Below, piece after piece: positions 20,143 to 29,250 of a stretch of 64,000 bases of DNA. Position 1 is the first letter of the stretch. Every line of letters begins with the position of its first letter. The stretch spans positions 2,046,001-2,110,000 of the forward strand of contig OY723269.1 in the NCBI GenBank assembly GCA_963210315.1, given 5' to 3'. The DNA is from Rhynchopus euleeides. Lineage: Eukaryota > Euglenozoa > Diplonemea > Diplonemida > Diplonemidae. A program made the position numbers and the translations under genes. A model generated the notes under the pieces. The model was not told the origin of the DNA. It worked only from the letters and a program-made list of their open reading frames with translations, and did not search any database.

Positions 20143-20599
20143 CGATCACCCCGTCGCGAAGACCCCCCCCCGGAGAACCGTTGAAAGGATTGGAGGCGGG
20201 TGGTGGGGGGATGGATTGAACAATCAGATACACCCCACGGTTGCTGCGTTTTTTTTGCCGTCCGGTGTTTCGCCCAACAAGCTTGCTTGTGCACTGTGAA
20301 GAATTTGGGTGGGAGCGCTTGAGGGTCGGGTGTTGTGTGTTTGTGTGTGGTGACCACGTTTTGTATGGGGAGATCCTGCGCGGATCACAGCCCACCCTGT
20401 GTGTGTGTGTGTGTTTCAGACCAGTTTTTCGAGGTAACATGAATCAGGGCTCCACTTTCAAGGATTAGCCACAATCTACGCCCCCTGGAGGGGGATCCGT
20501 TGCGTTCCGGCCTGAGCTGTCACTGAAGAGCCAAATGTCGGCAAACCAGTGCAGCCTGCGGTGGGGGGAGCAAGGTGTCTCCAGGTTGGTGCTTCCTTT

Positions 20600-21530
20600 A
20601 TCATTAGACCCCGATAAGAGGGGGTCAGGGGTCAGGGGTCGGGAGGGGGTCCGAGGGGTCGCCTTACTATTTCCTTGAGGAATTTGCCTGAATGGGGACC
20701 ACCTATAAGGGGTGTTCATAGGCACCTCATGGCCAAAATGACCCCACTGCGATCCGCACAAACTCCAAACATTCAAAAGAACGGGTTTTTGAAAAACCCG
20801 AGGAGGGGGTCGGGAGGGTGCCGCTGGGTGGGTGGGTAGGGTGGCATGGTGTGTGCCTCCCAGGCATCTCCTCCCATGACTATCCCTGGACCAGACCCAC
20901 ATTTCATGAGTGAAGCTTGGTACTTCTATCCACGAAATGACCCCACTACGATCCGCAGAAGTCCCAAATATTCAAAAGGACGGGAGTTTGCAAACCCTGT
21001 GTGGGGGGGTCGGAGGGGGTCGGGAGGGGGGCCGACCCCTCATACTCCGACCCCCGAGTTTGCAACCCCCCATTTTCCGACCCCTGTGTAGGACGGGATT
21101 TTGCAAACCCTGTGTGGGGCCCCTGAGATATAGTGCAAAAGTTCGGACCCCCAAGTTTCAGACCCCCATTTTCTGACCCCCTTCCGACCCCTCCGACCCC
21201 CCGTACTCTGACCACCGAGAACAATGGGGGGTCGGGAGGGGGCCGACCCCCTCTGACCCCCATATCCGACCCCCGGGTTACCGACCCCCATTCTCGATGG
21301 ACCACCTCCGCATTTCAGGGGTGTTGTGTGGCACCTACACCAACAAAGTGACCCCACTACGATCCGCACGGAGCCCGAACAATGCAACAGAGGGAGAAAC
21401 CCGCGTTTCCTCGGGAAAAACCCAGGGTTTTCCCCAGATATTTCGGGGGTCTTTTATAAGAGGGGGTCGGGGGTGGGGTGGGGTCAGGGGGTCGGATTCT
21501 TATCGGAGTCTCTGCCTAGAGGGGGGGGGG
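20600..21530. repeat. G/C-skewed block with recurring GACCCCACTRCGATCCGCA
   Basis: Runs of GGGGGTCGG and CGACCCCC alternate. The motif GACCCCACTRCGATCCGCA occurs at about 20740, 20939 and 21350. A second copy of the whole block is at 35880-36790. Confidence 0.7.
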
Positions 21531-22090
21531 GGAAGGCGGGTGTGATGGCACACGCAACTGGCCCCTCTTTGTGTGCTCTCCGCCCCCAACCCCACATCCC
21601 CCTCGCCTCGGCCTTCCCCCCCCCCCTCCCCCCCGTGCATGCTGCAGGGTAGATCCGCAAGACGAGAATCCCCTCTTGCACCCCTTCAGAGGTTCCGCGC
21701 TAGATATTACGGGGTCCTTTCTGGCCTCTGTACTGTGAGAGTTGCATTGGATGCTTCCACCTGTTGAACGGGCTCCATCGTTGGGTCTGCGAGCGTCCTC
21801 CTCGGTTCCCTCTGTGTCAACATCCCCTTTGCATACGCGGGCTGGCTGTGAAGCCGTGCAGCACAGAAGCTCGGTGTGCCTGCCCATCTGATGCCAGCAG
21901 TGTCTGACGTGTGTCTGTGGCAGGTAGCACAGAGCTGACTCAGTGCGCCTCGCCATCAGGCAGTGGCCCTGTACGAACAAATCACTCCGATAAGGCTTGA
22001 CCCGTGTGGCCACTTGCCCTTCCCTATCCTCTTTTCTAACCGCAGTGCCCTGGTGTGATGTAAGTTACGAAGAGCCGACGTCCCCACCCT

Positions 22091-22290
22091 CCACCACCCT
22101 TGACACCCTTGTGATTCCCACTGACTTACCGTGGCACCGTCTGTGGACCCGAGACACACACGCGCACCTGATGAGAATCGTCTTTATGACCATGCACCAC
22201 GCTGAGCGGGCGCATGCCTCCTGATTGATTGCAACACACACACAGCCACACCACCCTGCAGGGCGCTGCTAACTTTTCACAGGCGTGGGA
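22091..22290 (+). promoter_or_regulatory. Shared 5' leader of paralogue B
   Basis: Same leader as C and D from CCACCACCCTTGACACCC. It ends CTGCTAACTTTTCACAG at 22282, eight bases before the start codon. Confidence 0.6.
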
Positions 22291-23388
22291 ATGGACGTGT
22301 TCCTGACGGATGCGGCGACAGGCGTGACGCACGCTGTCGACATCGGGATGGACGAGAAGCCCGACAGGCTGAAGCTCGAAGCACGCGAGGCGTTCCGCTA
22401 CCCTGATGGTGTGGAGGAAGAGGACGTGCATCTGTCGGTGGGGGTCAAAGCGGTGTGTGACGACGAGCCTCTGAGCCATGCAGGTGTCGAAGCCGGATGC
22501 GTGGTTCACGTCACCATCTGTCCCGACCGTCACCTCGATGCGGTGCACAAGGGGGAGAAGCAACTGTGGCAGGTCCCGCTGTGGGTGACGACACGCGATG
22601 AGATCCTTCAAGCAGTTGATGAGGGGGAAGGAGCGCCAGACTGGTTCGAACATGCGCACACCACCGTGAAGGGCGATCGTGGACTTGTTCATGCAGCAGT
22701 TCAACAACATGGGCACTCACTCCAGTACGCAGACGACAGCCTGAAGGGTGATCGTGAGATCGTTCTTGCTGCAGCTCAAAAAAATGGGCGTTCACTCGAG
22801 TACGCACACGACAGCCTGAAGGAAGATCATGAGTTCATTCTTGCTGCAGTGCAGCACCATGGGTACTCACTCAACTACGCAGACGACAACCTGAAGGGTG
22901 ATCGTGAGATCGTTCTTGCTGCAGTTCAACAACATGGGCACTCACTCGAATACGCAGACGACAGCCTGAAGGGTGATCGTGAGATCGTTCTTGCTGCAGT
23001 TCAAGAAGCTGGGTCCTCACTCCAGTACGCAGACGACACCCTGAAAGGAGATCGTGAGATCGTTCTTGCTGCAGTTGAAGAAGCTGGGGACTCACTCGAT
23101 TACGCAGACGACAGCCTGAAAGGAGATTGCGAGATCGTTCTTGCTGCAGTTCAACAACATGGGTACGCCCTCCGTTACGCAGACGACAGCCTGAAGGGTG
23201 ATCGTGAGATCGTTCTTGCTGCAGTTCAACAAAATGGGTACGCACTCCGTTACGCAGACGACAGCCTGAAGGGTGATCGTGAGTTCATTCTTGCTGCAGT
23301 TCAACAAGATGGGCGCTCACTCAAGTACGCACACGACAGCCTGAAGGAAGACCGCGAGATACTTGCTGCTGCAAGTCATCACATGTAA
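22291..23388 (+). CDS. Paralogue B: ubiquitin-like + 10 DUF4116 repeats
   Basis: 365 residues. The ubiquitin-like domain and linker are almost identical to A. The linker is shorter before the repeats (DEGEGAPDWFEHAHTTVKG instead of the ELTDEEEWEGEHW form). Ten 25-residue repeats follow, the third and last carrying SLKEDHE or SLKEDRE in place of SLKGDRE. Variable positions differ from those of A even where framework DNA is identical. The ending HHM stop is shared. Repeat number differs between paralogues (13, 10, at least 10, 18), as expected from unequal exchange between 75-bp units. Confidence 0.88.
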   Translation: MDVFLTDAATGVTHAVDIGMDEKPDRLKLEAREAFRYPDGVEEEDVHLSVGVKAVCDDEPLSHAGVEAGCVVHVTICPDRHLDAVHKGEKQLWQVPLWVTTRDEILQAVDEGEGAPDWFEHAHTTVKGDRGLVHAAVQQHGHSLQYADDSLKGDREIVLAAAQKNGRSLEYAHDSLKEDHEFILAAVQHHGYSLNYADDNLKGDREIVLAAVQQHGHSLEYADDSLKGDREIVLAAVQEAGSSLQYADDTLKGDREIVLAAVEEAGDSLDYADDSLKGDCEIVLAAVQQHGYALRYADDSLKGDREIVLAAVQQNGYALRYADDSLKGDREFILAAVQQDGRSLKYAHDSLKEDREILAAASHHM

Positions 23389-24049
23389 TGGTGTGCCCAC
23401 GCATCGTGCTGCGTTGAGGGCTGCATCAGGGGGCGTGTTGCGTTGCCCTCTGCCGCTGAGAGCTGCCCGGTTGCACGATTCTGCAGTGCTGTTGGTTGGG
23501 CAACAGGAGTCAACACTATGTGCCTCTTCTTCTTCTTCTTCTCTCTAGCACTACCCCTTCTCGGTTGCTTCTCTGAGCCACCATGTGTGGCTCAGCAGGA
23601 GGCGTCACAGCATGCCTCACCCTCATGAGGCCTTTCCCTTTTGTGTTCGGGAGGCAGCGATTCAACGGAAAAGAGATGCTGCCAATCGCTCATTTCCGGA
23701 GTCGCATGCAAAGGATTTTTCAAGCTCGGAGAGAGGTTGCATCCCACAACAGCTGTACGGCCTCAACTCACCGCACTCAACTGACGCAGCATGGGAACAT
23801 TGTGGAAGTAGCCGCCGTGGGCTCTAGGCTCTCTGGCCCTGCAACACATACGCATTTGATGGGCCCCACTCCGATCCGCACGGAGCTCAAAAAATCAATT
23901 GTCTGCGGTTCTGGGAGGAATAATGTCTCGACACCTGGGCTCTGGGGAGGTGGGCGTCGAGATTGCGGCAGGCGCGGTGAATCCCATCAACCTCGACGGC
24001 GGTGGGAGGGTGAGTGTGACAGTGGAGAACCACCTGACTCCCCTTCTGA

Positions 24050-24484
24050 AGAGGGGGGGACTCGGTCTGCTCCTCCCCACACGCTGCCACCCAGTCGGAG
24101 GCCAGGGCCATCCTCCGCACCGTGACGTCCGCAGAGGGACACCTGCGGGGTGATTTGGCCCCATCCACATGGCGTAGTTACAGTTCCATAGCGAGGATGT
24201 GGTTTTTTGCATTCCGGAAGGCCTGGGAGGGGAAGGAGGGGGGAGACGCCTGTGCCTCACCTGATTGTGTTGTTTTTGACAGCCAAGCAGGAGGAGGGGC
24301 TGGGCCCGTTTTAAAAGCCACCCACAGCGGGGGCTACGGCCCAGACATTTCACCCATGTATGGGGGAGGTGGCGATTCTGCGCGACCCGGACATGTTTTC
24401 GGGGGCACACACAGAACGCTAGTCAGCGCCAAACTTCCGCAGTTTGGACCTCCCCCTGGACAGTATTTTACGTTCTCGTATTGA
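24050..24484 (+). CDS. Possible tyrosine-recombinase N-terminal fragment
   Basis: The frame is open from 24050 after a TGA and has no ATG, so it may be an exon or a remnant. EARAILRTVTSAEGHLRG then DLAPSTWRSYSSIARMWF and FAFRKAWEG looks like the SAM-like core-binding domain (S/P-x-T-x-x-x-Y, then a W/F-rich helix) of tyrosine recombinases such as those of Crypton or DIRS elements. No catalytic domain (R...H-x-x-R...Y) is seen. After about residue 75 the sequence is Gly/Pro-rich and probably not coding. It sits exactly where the duplicated flank of B departs from that of A. Confidence 0.33.
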   Translation, partial: RGGDSVCSSPHAATQSEARAILRTVTSAEGHLRGDLAPSTWRSYSSIARMWFFAFRKAWEGKEGGDACASPDCVVFDSQAGGGAGPVLKATHSGGYGPDISPMYGGGGDSARPGHVFGGTHRTLVSAKLPQFGPPPGQYFTFSY

Positions 24485-24903
24485 TTTTTCCCGTTTAGTG
24501 ACACTCCCCACCCCCCACTCTTGCCCTTTCTCATTTCAATGTTGACGTGCGTCGAGACGTTCCGGGCACAGTTCCGGGAGGGGGTGAACTTGGAGGATCC
24601 GAAGTAGACGCGGGCCATCTCGAAAGGGATGCTGCAACACAAGGATACTCTCTTTGACACAGAAGGTGGTGTTTTCCCCGGACCACCCTGTTAAGGTGGT
24701 GCTGGGGGTCTTTACTGTCTTGAAGTCGTCGGGGGTGGATGTACGCTTAGTCTACTACCCCCTGTCCGTGAGCCGGGGCGTGCGGCGATCACCACAGCTG
24801 GAGGGCCAAAGGGCAAGGTTTCCAACACTGTGCAGGCCGCACCCCAGCCCAGGGACAGGCTGCTGTGCCGATGGCTGATGGGGTTCTGTAATACTCAACA
24901 GTA

Positions 24904-25796
24904 CCTACCCCCCCCCCGTGTTTAAGTCCCCTATCCAAACGTCAAAATCGGGGCCAAGGGGACTTAAACACATCGGAGGGGACTTAAACACGCCTGCCAC
25001 CTGTTTCCTGAGGGAACCGGGGAGAGGCCGTATTATATCGATTCCGAGGCACATCTGAACAGATTCTGGGGACCTGAGTGCTGGGGCCTCAAACCCCTTT
25101 GCCTCTCACACTGCTTCAGGGCCACCCTACTCTGCCAAGCACTACCCAGAACCACTGACTTGGGGTGGTCAGGCTGCGAAAGCTGCAGGGCAAGCACGCC
25201 AAGCCTGAAGTGCAAGAGATGTCGTGCCTCAGGGGTTGATGCTAGCCCTGGGAGGGGTCAAGCTTTCCGCTAGATGTCCCGTGGAAGATGGCATGTCCCC
25301 TGGGCCAACCGACGTTCTCCCCTGGGAGACGGGACACACGGCGGGTGCTCAGGCGGGGCCAGCTGGGGGTGGCAGTATGGGTGGCGTGGGGATCCGAGGG
25401 CGCTGAGCACTGGCACACTGCGGCCCTCGCCACTGCTAGCAGCCCCGCTGTGCCGCAGAATTGATTCCCGACTCCAGTGCGACAAGAGGGGCTGGCGCAC
25501 GACCTGCATCGCACACAGCGAGGCTGTGGATGAGGACGAGCGACGTGACCCGGACTGCCCCCTGCGGGGCAGTCCGGGCCACGTGCGGGTATCCGAAGCC
25601 CCCAGGCTCCCTCCCTGGCCTCCACACGTGCCTCACATACTGGTGGTCCGCCAACGGACACCTGGAAAAATCGAGAAAAAATGCCCCCCAACCAAACTAC
25701 TAGACCGGGGTGTTTAAGTCCCTTCGGGAAAATTGGCCGCCGAGGGGACTTAAACACATCATATGGATAGGGGACTTAAACACGGGGGGGGGTAGG
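24904..25796. mobile_element. 893-bp non-autonomous DNA transposon (TA duplication)
   Basis: Terminal inverted repeats of about 34 bp: CCTACC, a C-run, then GTGTTTAAGTCCCCTATCCA on the left, with the reverse complement at 25764-25796. It is flanked by TA on both sides (24902-24903, 25797-25798). Extra GGACTTAAACAC units lie just inside each end (about 24961, 24979, 25709 inverted, 25746). No transposase. Confidence 0.8.
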
Positions 25797-25799
25797 TAT

Positions 25800-26267
25800 A
25801 TGGGGAAAACTGCCCGACTCCTGTCTGACAGTTTTTTGACAAACAAGATATCTCGAGACGGGGTACCATGGAACGAGCAGGGGAGTGGGCCACGGAAAGG
25901 GGATGAATGCTCCGGAGCAGGCATGCGGTTGATTGCTTGGGTAAAGCTGTATCCCTCACGGGGCTCATGTGGCAGTGTGCCGTGCAAGCCATGCAAACGG
26001 CGCGAGTGTGATGTGTACAAAGATAGGCCCGAAGAGTTCTGCCAGAGCAGGTGCGGCATGTGGTGTGCTCCAGAGAATGGTCGGATCCGCTTCAGGGGTA
26101 TGGTGGTTCACCCGCCGCCGTCGCCACCCCCGCCTCCGCCTCGTCCACCTCCACAACCACCACCCGCGCCTGCTCCATCCCCACAACCCCAGCCTCCGCC
26201 TCCTCCACCGTCACCGCCACAGCCACCACCACCACCACCACCACCGTCCCCACAGCCACCCCCATAG
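25800..26267 (+). CDS. Cys-rich then Pro-rich ORF of unknown nature
   Basis: 155 codons from an ATG at 25800. Residues 60-110 have eight Cys in a short span (RGSCGSVPCKPCKRREC, FCQSRCGMWC), followed by a 50-residue P/S/Q run like algal wall or pherophorin linkers. The Pro part is a CCA/CCG microsatellite reaching the leader of paralogue C, so it may be only a repeat. No signal peptide. Confidence 0.28.
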   Translation: MGKTARLLSDSFLTNKISRDGVPWNEQGSGPRKGDECSGAGMRLIAWVKLYPSRGSCGSVPCKPCKRRECDVYKDRPEEFCQSRCGMWCAPENGRIRFRGMVVHPPPSPPPPPPRPPPQPPPAPAPSPQPQPPPPPPSPPQPPPPPPPPSPQPPP

Positions 26268-26270
26268 CCA

Positions 26271-26469
26271 CCACCCTTGACACCCTTGTGCTTCCCACTG
26301 ACTTACCGTGGCACCGTCTGTGGACCCGAGACACACACGCGCACCTGATGAGAATCGTCTTTATGACCATGCACCACGCTGAGCGGGCGCATGCCTCCTG
26401 ATTGGTTGCAACACACACACAGAGCCACACCACCCTGCAGGGCGCTGCTAACTTTTCACAGGCGTGGTG
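26271..26469 (+). promoter_or_regulatory. Shared 5' leader of paralogue C
   Basis: Near-identical to B and D. TGCTAACTTTTCACAG ends at 26461, eight bases before the ATG. Confidence 0.6.
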
Positions 26470-27564
26470 ATGGAGGTGTTCCTGACGGATGCGGCGACAG
26501 GCGTGACGCACGCTGTCGACATCGGGATGGACGAGAAGCCCGACAGGCTGAAGCTCGAAGCACGCGAGGCGTTCCGCTACCCTGATGGTGTGGAGGAAGA
26601 GGACGTGCATCTGTCGGTGGGGGTCAAAGCGGTGTGTGACGACGAGCCTCTGAGCCATGCAGGTGTCGAAGCCGGATGCATGGTTCACGTCACCATCTGT
26701 CCCGACCGTCACCTCGATGCGGTGCACAAGGGGGAGAAGCAACTGTGGCAGGTCCCGCTGTGGGTGACGACACGCGATGAGGTCCTTCAAGCAGTTGATG
26801 AGGGGGAAGGAGTGCCAGACTGGTTCGAACATGCGCACAGCACCGTGAAGGGCGATCGTGGACTTGTTCATGCAGCAGTTCAACAACAGGGGCACTCACT
26901 CCAGTACGCAGACGACAGCCTGAAGGGTGATCGTGAGATCGTTCTTGCTGCAGTTCAACAAAATGGGCGTTCACTCGGGTACGCAGACGACAGCCTGAAG
27001 GGTGATCGTGAGTTCGTTCTTGCTGCAGTTCAACAAAGTGGGCGTTCACTCCAGTACGCAGACGACAGCCTGAAGGGTGATCGTGAGATCGTTCTTGCTG
27101 CAGTTCAACAAAGTGGGGACTCACTCCGTTACGCAGACAACAGCCTGAAGGGCGATCGTGAGTTCGTTCTTGCTTCAGTTCAACGAAGTGGGTTGTCACT
27201 CCGTGACGCAGACGACAGTCTCAAGGGTGATCGTGAGATTGTTCTTGCTGCAGTTCAACGCCGTGGGCGCTCACTCCAGTACGCACACGACAGCCTGAAG
27301 GGTGATCGTGAGATCGTTCTTGCTGCAGTTCAACAAGATGGGCACTCACTCGAGTACGCAGACGACAGCCTGAAGGGTGATCGTGAGATCGTTCTTGCTG
27401 CAGTTCAACGAAATGGGTTGTCACTCCGTGACGCAGACGACAGCCTGAAGGGTGATCGTGAGATCGTTCTTGCCACAGTTCAACAAGATGGGCGCTCACT
27501 CCAGTACGCAGACGACAGCCTGAAGGGAGCTCATGAGATCGTTCTTGCTGCAGTTCAGGGGTGA
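26470..27564 (+). CDS. Paralogue C, 5' part (interrupted by insertion)
   Basis: The ubiquitin-like domain, the B-type linker, and ten DUF4116 repeats. The frame then runs into inserted sequence at 27558 and meets a stop at once (VQG stop). Remaining repeats are found at 28390-28707 and 33998-34165. The last repeat before the break reads SLKGAHEIV. Because it lacks the capped C-terminus of its siblings, the encoded protein is probably a truncated or dead version. Confidence 0.8.
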   Translation: MEVFLTDAATGVTHAVDIGMDEKPDRLKLEAREAFRYPDGVEEEDVHLSVGVKAVCDDEPLSHAGVEAGCMVHVTICPDRHLDAVHKGEKQLWQVPLWVTTRDEVLQAVDEGEGVPDWFEHAHSTVKGDRGLVHAAVQQQGHSLQYADDSLKGDREIVLAAVQQNGRSLGYADDSLKGDREFVLAAVQQSGRSLQYADDSLKGDREIVLAAVQQSGDSLRYADNSLKGDREFVLASVQRSGLSLRDADDSLKGDREIVLAAVQRRGRSLQYAHDSLKGDREIVLAAVQQDGHSLEYADDSLKGDREIVLAAVQRNGLSLRDADDSLKGDREIVLATVQQDGRSLQYADDSLKGAHEIVLAAVQG

Positions 27565-28389
27565 TGGGTCGTCAGGGGAGCGGACCTGGCGACTACGGCT
27601 GGCACCTCCACGTGGTGAACCCTGGGGGCCTTTGCGAACAGACCGTTGAGGTAAGCTACGCTGCACGCTTTGGCTTAAGGTAGCGCATTGCGTGTAGGCT
27701 GGATGTATCCCTGTGGAGACCCGGTGTTTCGCTTAGGCCGCTAAGACCAGTCAGGCTGCACGCGGCGCTCATGAAGCGCGCCGCGTGGCCAGAAGAAACT
27801 GTGGGCGGCAACCGTGTTACGTGTTTTTCACCGGGGCGCGTGGGACTAGTTTAACGCACATGCGCACGTGGGACAAGTTCACCGCACACGTGGATCCCCC
27901 GGCTTTGCCTTCCTTCGCCTTCCTACTTTTAGTTCTTTTTCACCACGATCTTTTGCCCGTCACCTGTTGTTCGACCAGTCGAGCCGCGACCAGGAACGCC
28001 TCTGGAATACCCTGTGGTGGTGAGTGTCCGTTCGTCCTGTTTAGACCAGCCGTTGTTCCCGTCTTCTCCTTTTTACGCCCACTGGGTTGGAGTTGATCAG
28101 TCAATCGTTCATCCGACCGCAGCATTATGCGACCGGCGCGGTGTTAACAAACGAGTGCATTAATCGTATTTTGTTGCACATTGCTTCCTTCCTTTCTACC
28201 TTTTAGCCTTTTCCCGCCAGCCCACAGAGATAGGAGCACGCTCTCCCTTTTTATTGCTGTTCTTGCTGTTAGCTTTTAGCTGGGTCCGCCCCGGCGAAGA
28301 CCGGCGTCTTCTGGCCGTCTGGGGGGTCTGGCAATTGCGCCGGGCTCCCTGGATCCTCTGGATGAGTCAGTCTATAAACAAAATCAATC
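27558..28389 (+). mobile_element. 832-bp insertion in paralogue C
   Basis: Both edges carry CGTTCTTGCTGCAGTTCA (27540-27557 and 28390-28407). Because the target is itself a repeat, this is either an 18-bp target duplication or the repeat register. No good ORF. T-rich patches around 27920-27950 and 28190-28270 and an A-rich end (TATAAACAAAATCAATC) fit a retroelement UTR. It may be the 5' part of the element that continues at 28708 or a separate truncated insertion. Confidence 0.6.
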
Positions 28390-28707
28390 CGTTCTTGCTG
28401 CAGTTCAACAAGATGGGCACTCACTCCAGTACGCCGACGACAGCCTGAAGGGGGATCGTGAGATCGTTCTTGCTACAGTTCAACAAGATGGGCACTCACT
28501 CAAGTACGCAGACGACAGCCTGAAGGGTGATCGTGAGATCGTTCTTGCTGCAGTTCAACAAGATGGGCACTCACTCCAGTACGCAGACGACAGCCTGAAG
28601 GGGGATCGTGAGATCGTTCTTGCTGCAGTTCAAGAAAACGGGCGCTCACTCGAGCACGCAGACCACAGCCTGAAGGGTGATCGTGAGATCGTTCTTGCTG
28701 CAGTTCA
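28390..28707 (+). pseudogene. Four DUF4116 repeats stranded inside the retroelement block
   Basis: Reads VLAAVQQDGHSLQYADD and three more units, in the same frame as the downstream ORF1. The frame is open upstream to a TAG at 28277 with no ATG. Confidence 0.8.
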
Positions 28708-29248
28708 GCAGCAGCAGCAGCGCCAGCAGCCGCAATCAGACCCCAAGGTGGACCGGCTGGAGAAGCAGGTCGCCTCCCTGGTAGACACGGTGCAGAAGGT
28801 GCTGGAGGGCTTTGCGCTGCTGCAGAAAGCGCCAGAGGCCCCAGCTGCGCCTCCACCTGCACCCACTCCAGCTCCCTCACTTGAAGCCGAGCTGGCGAAG
28901 CTGAGACAGGAGATGAGGCAGGAGATGGGGGCGAAGATGAATGCACTGCAGAATGAGGTGGATGGGCAGCGGGTGGCCATGATGGAGATACAGGGTGAGC
29001 TCGCTATGGCAACCGCGGGGATGGAACAGGCCCAGGAGACGGTGCAGATCCTGACGCAGGAGAAGGAGGACCTGAAAGGGGAGGTGCTGCGCATGGCTGA
29101 CGAGCTGAAGAAGGCGAGGTCGAAGGTGGAAGATCTCCAGAACAAAGCAGCGTCGCGAGACAGAGATGATGGGAAGGATCCGAAGGGCGGGAGACGGGGC
29201 AGGGAAAAGGAGAGGAGCCATCAACGGTCCTCGCCGCAACAGCATTAA
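28708..29248 (+). CDS. Retrotransposon ORF1, coiled-coil protein
   Basis: Follows a CAG microsatellite (Gln run). KVDRLEKQVASLVDTVQKVL is heptad-like, then comes a Pro/Ala linker. A long coiled coil follows (LEAELAKLRQEMRQEMGAKM through EKEDLKGEVLRMADELKKAR), with a basic tail (GRRGREKERSHQRS) and stop at 29246-29248. This is the usual ORF1 role: a trimerising, RNA-binding coiled coil. There is no CCHC knuckle. The first in-frame ATG is well inside, at about 28913; the frame is continuous upstream with DUF4116 repeats, so the real start is uncertain. Confidence 0.6.
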
Positions 29249-29250
29249 CC

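Larger units (their letters stand above)
18814..22290 (+). repeat. Segmental duplication unit behind A
   Basis: Collinear with 34166-38101 and partly with 23389-24030, 39812-40309 and 43683-45402. A lacks about 230 bp after its stop that B, C and D keep (the CTCTGCCGCTGAGAGC block). It holds the Pro-rich relic at 19108-20142, a G/C-skewed block at 20600-21530, and the leader of B. Confidence 0.85.
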
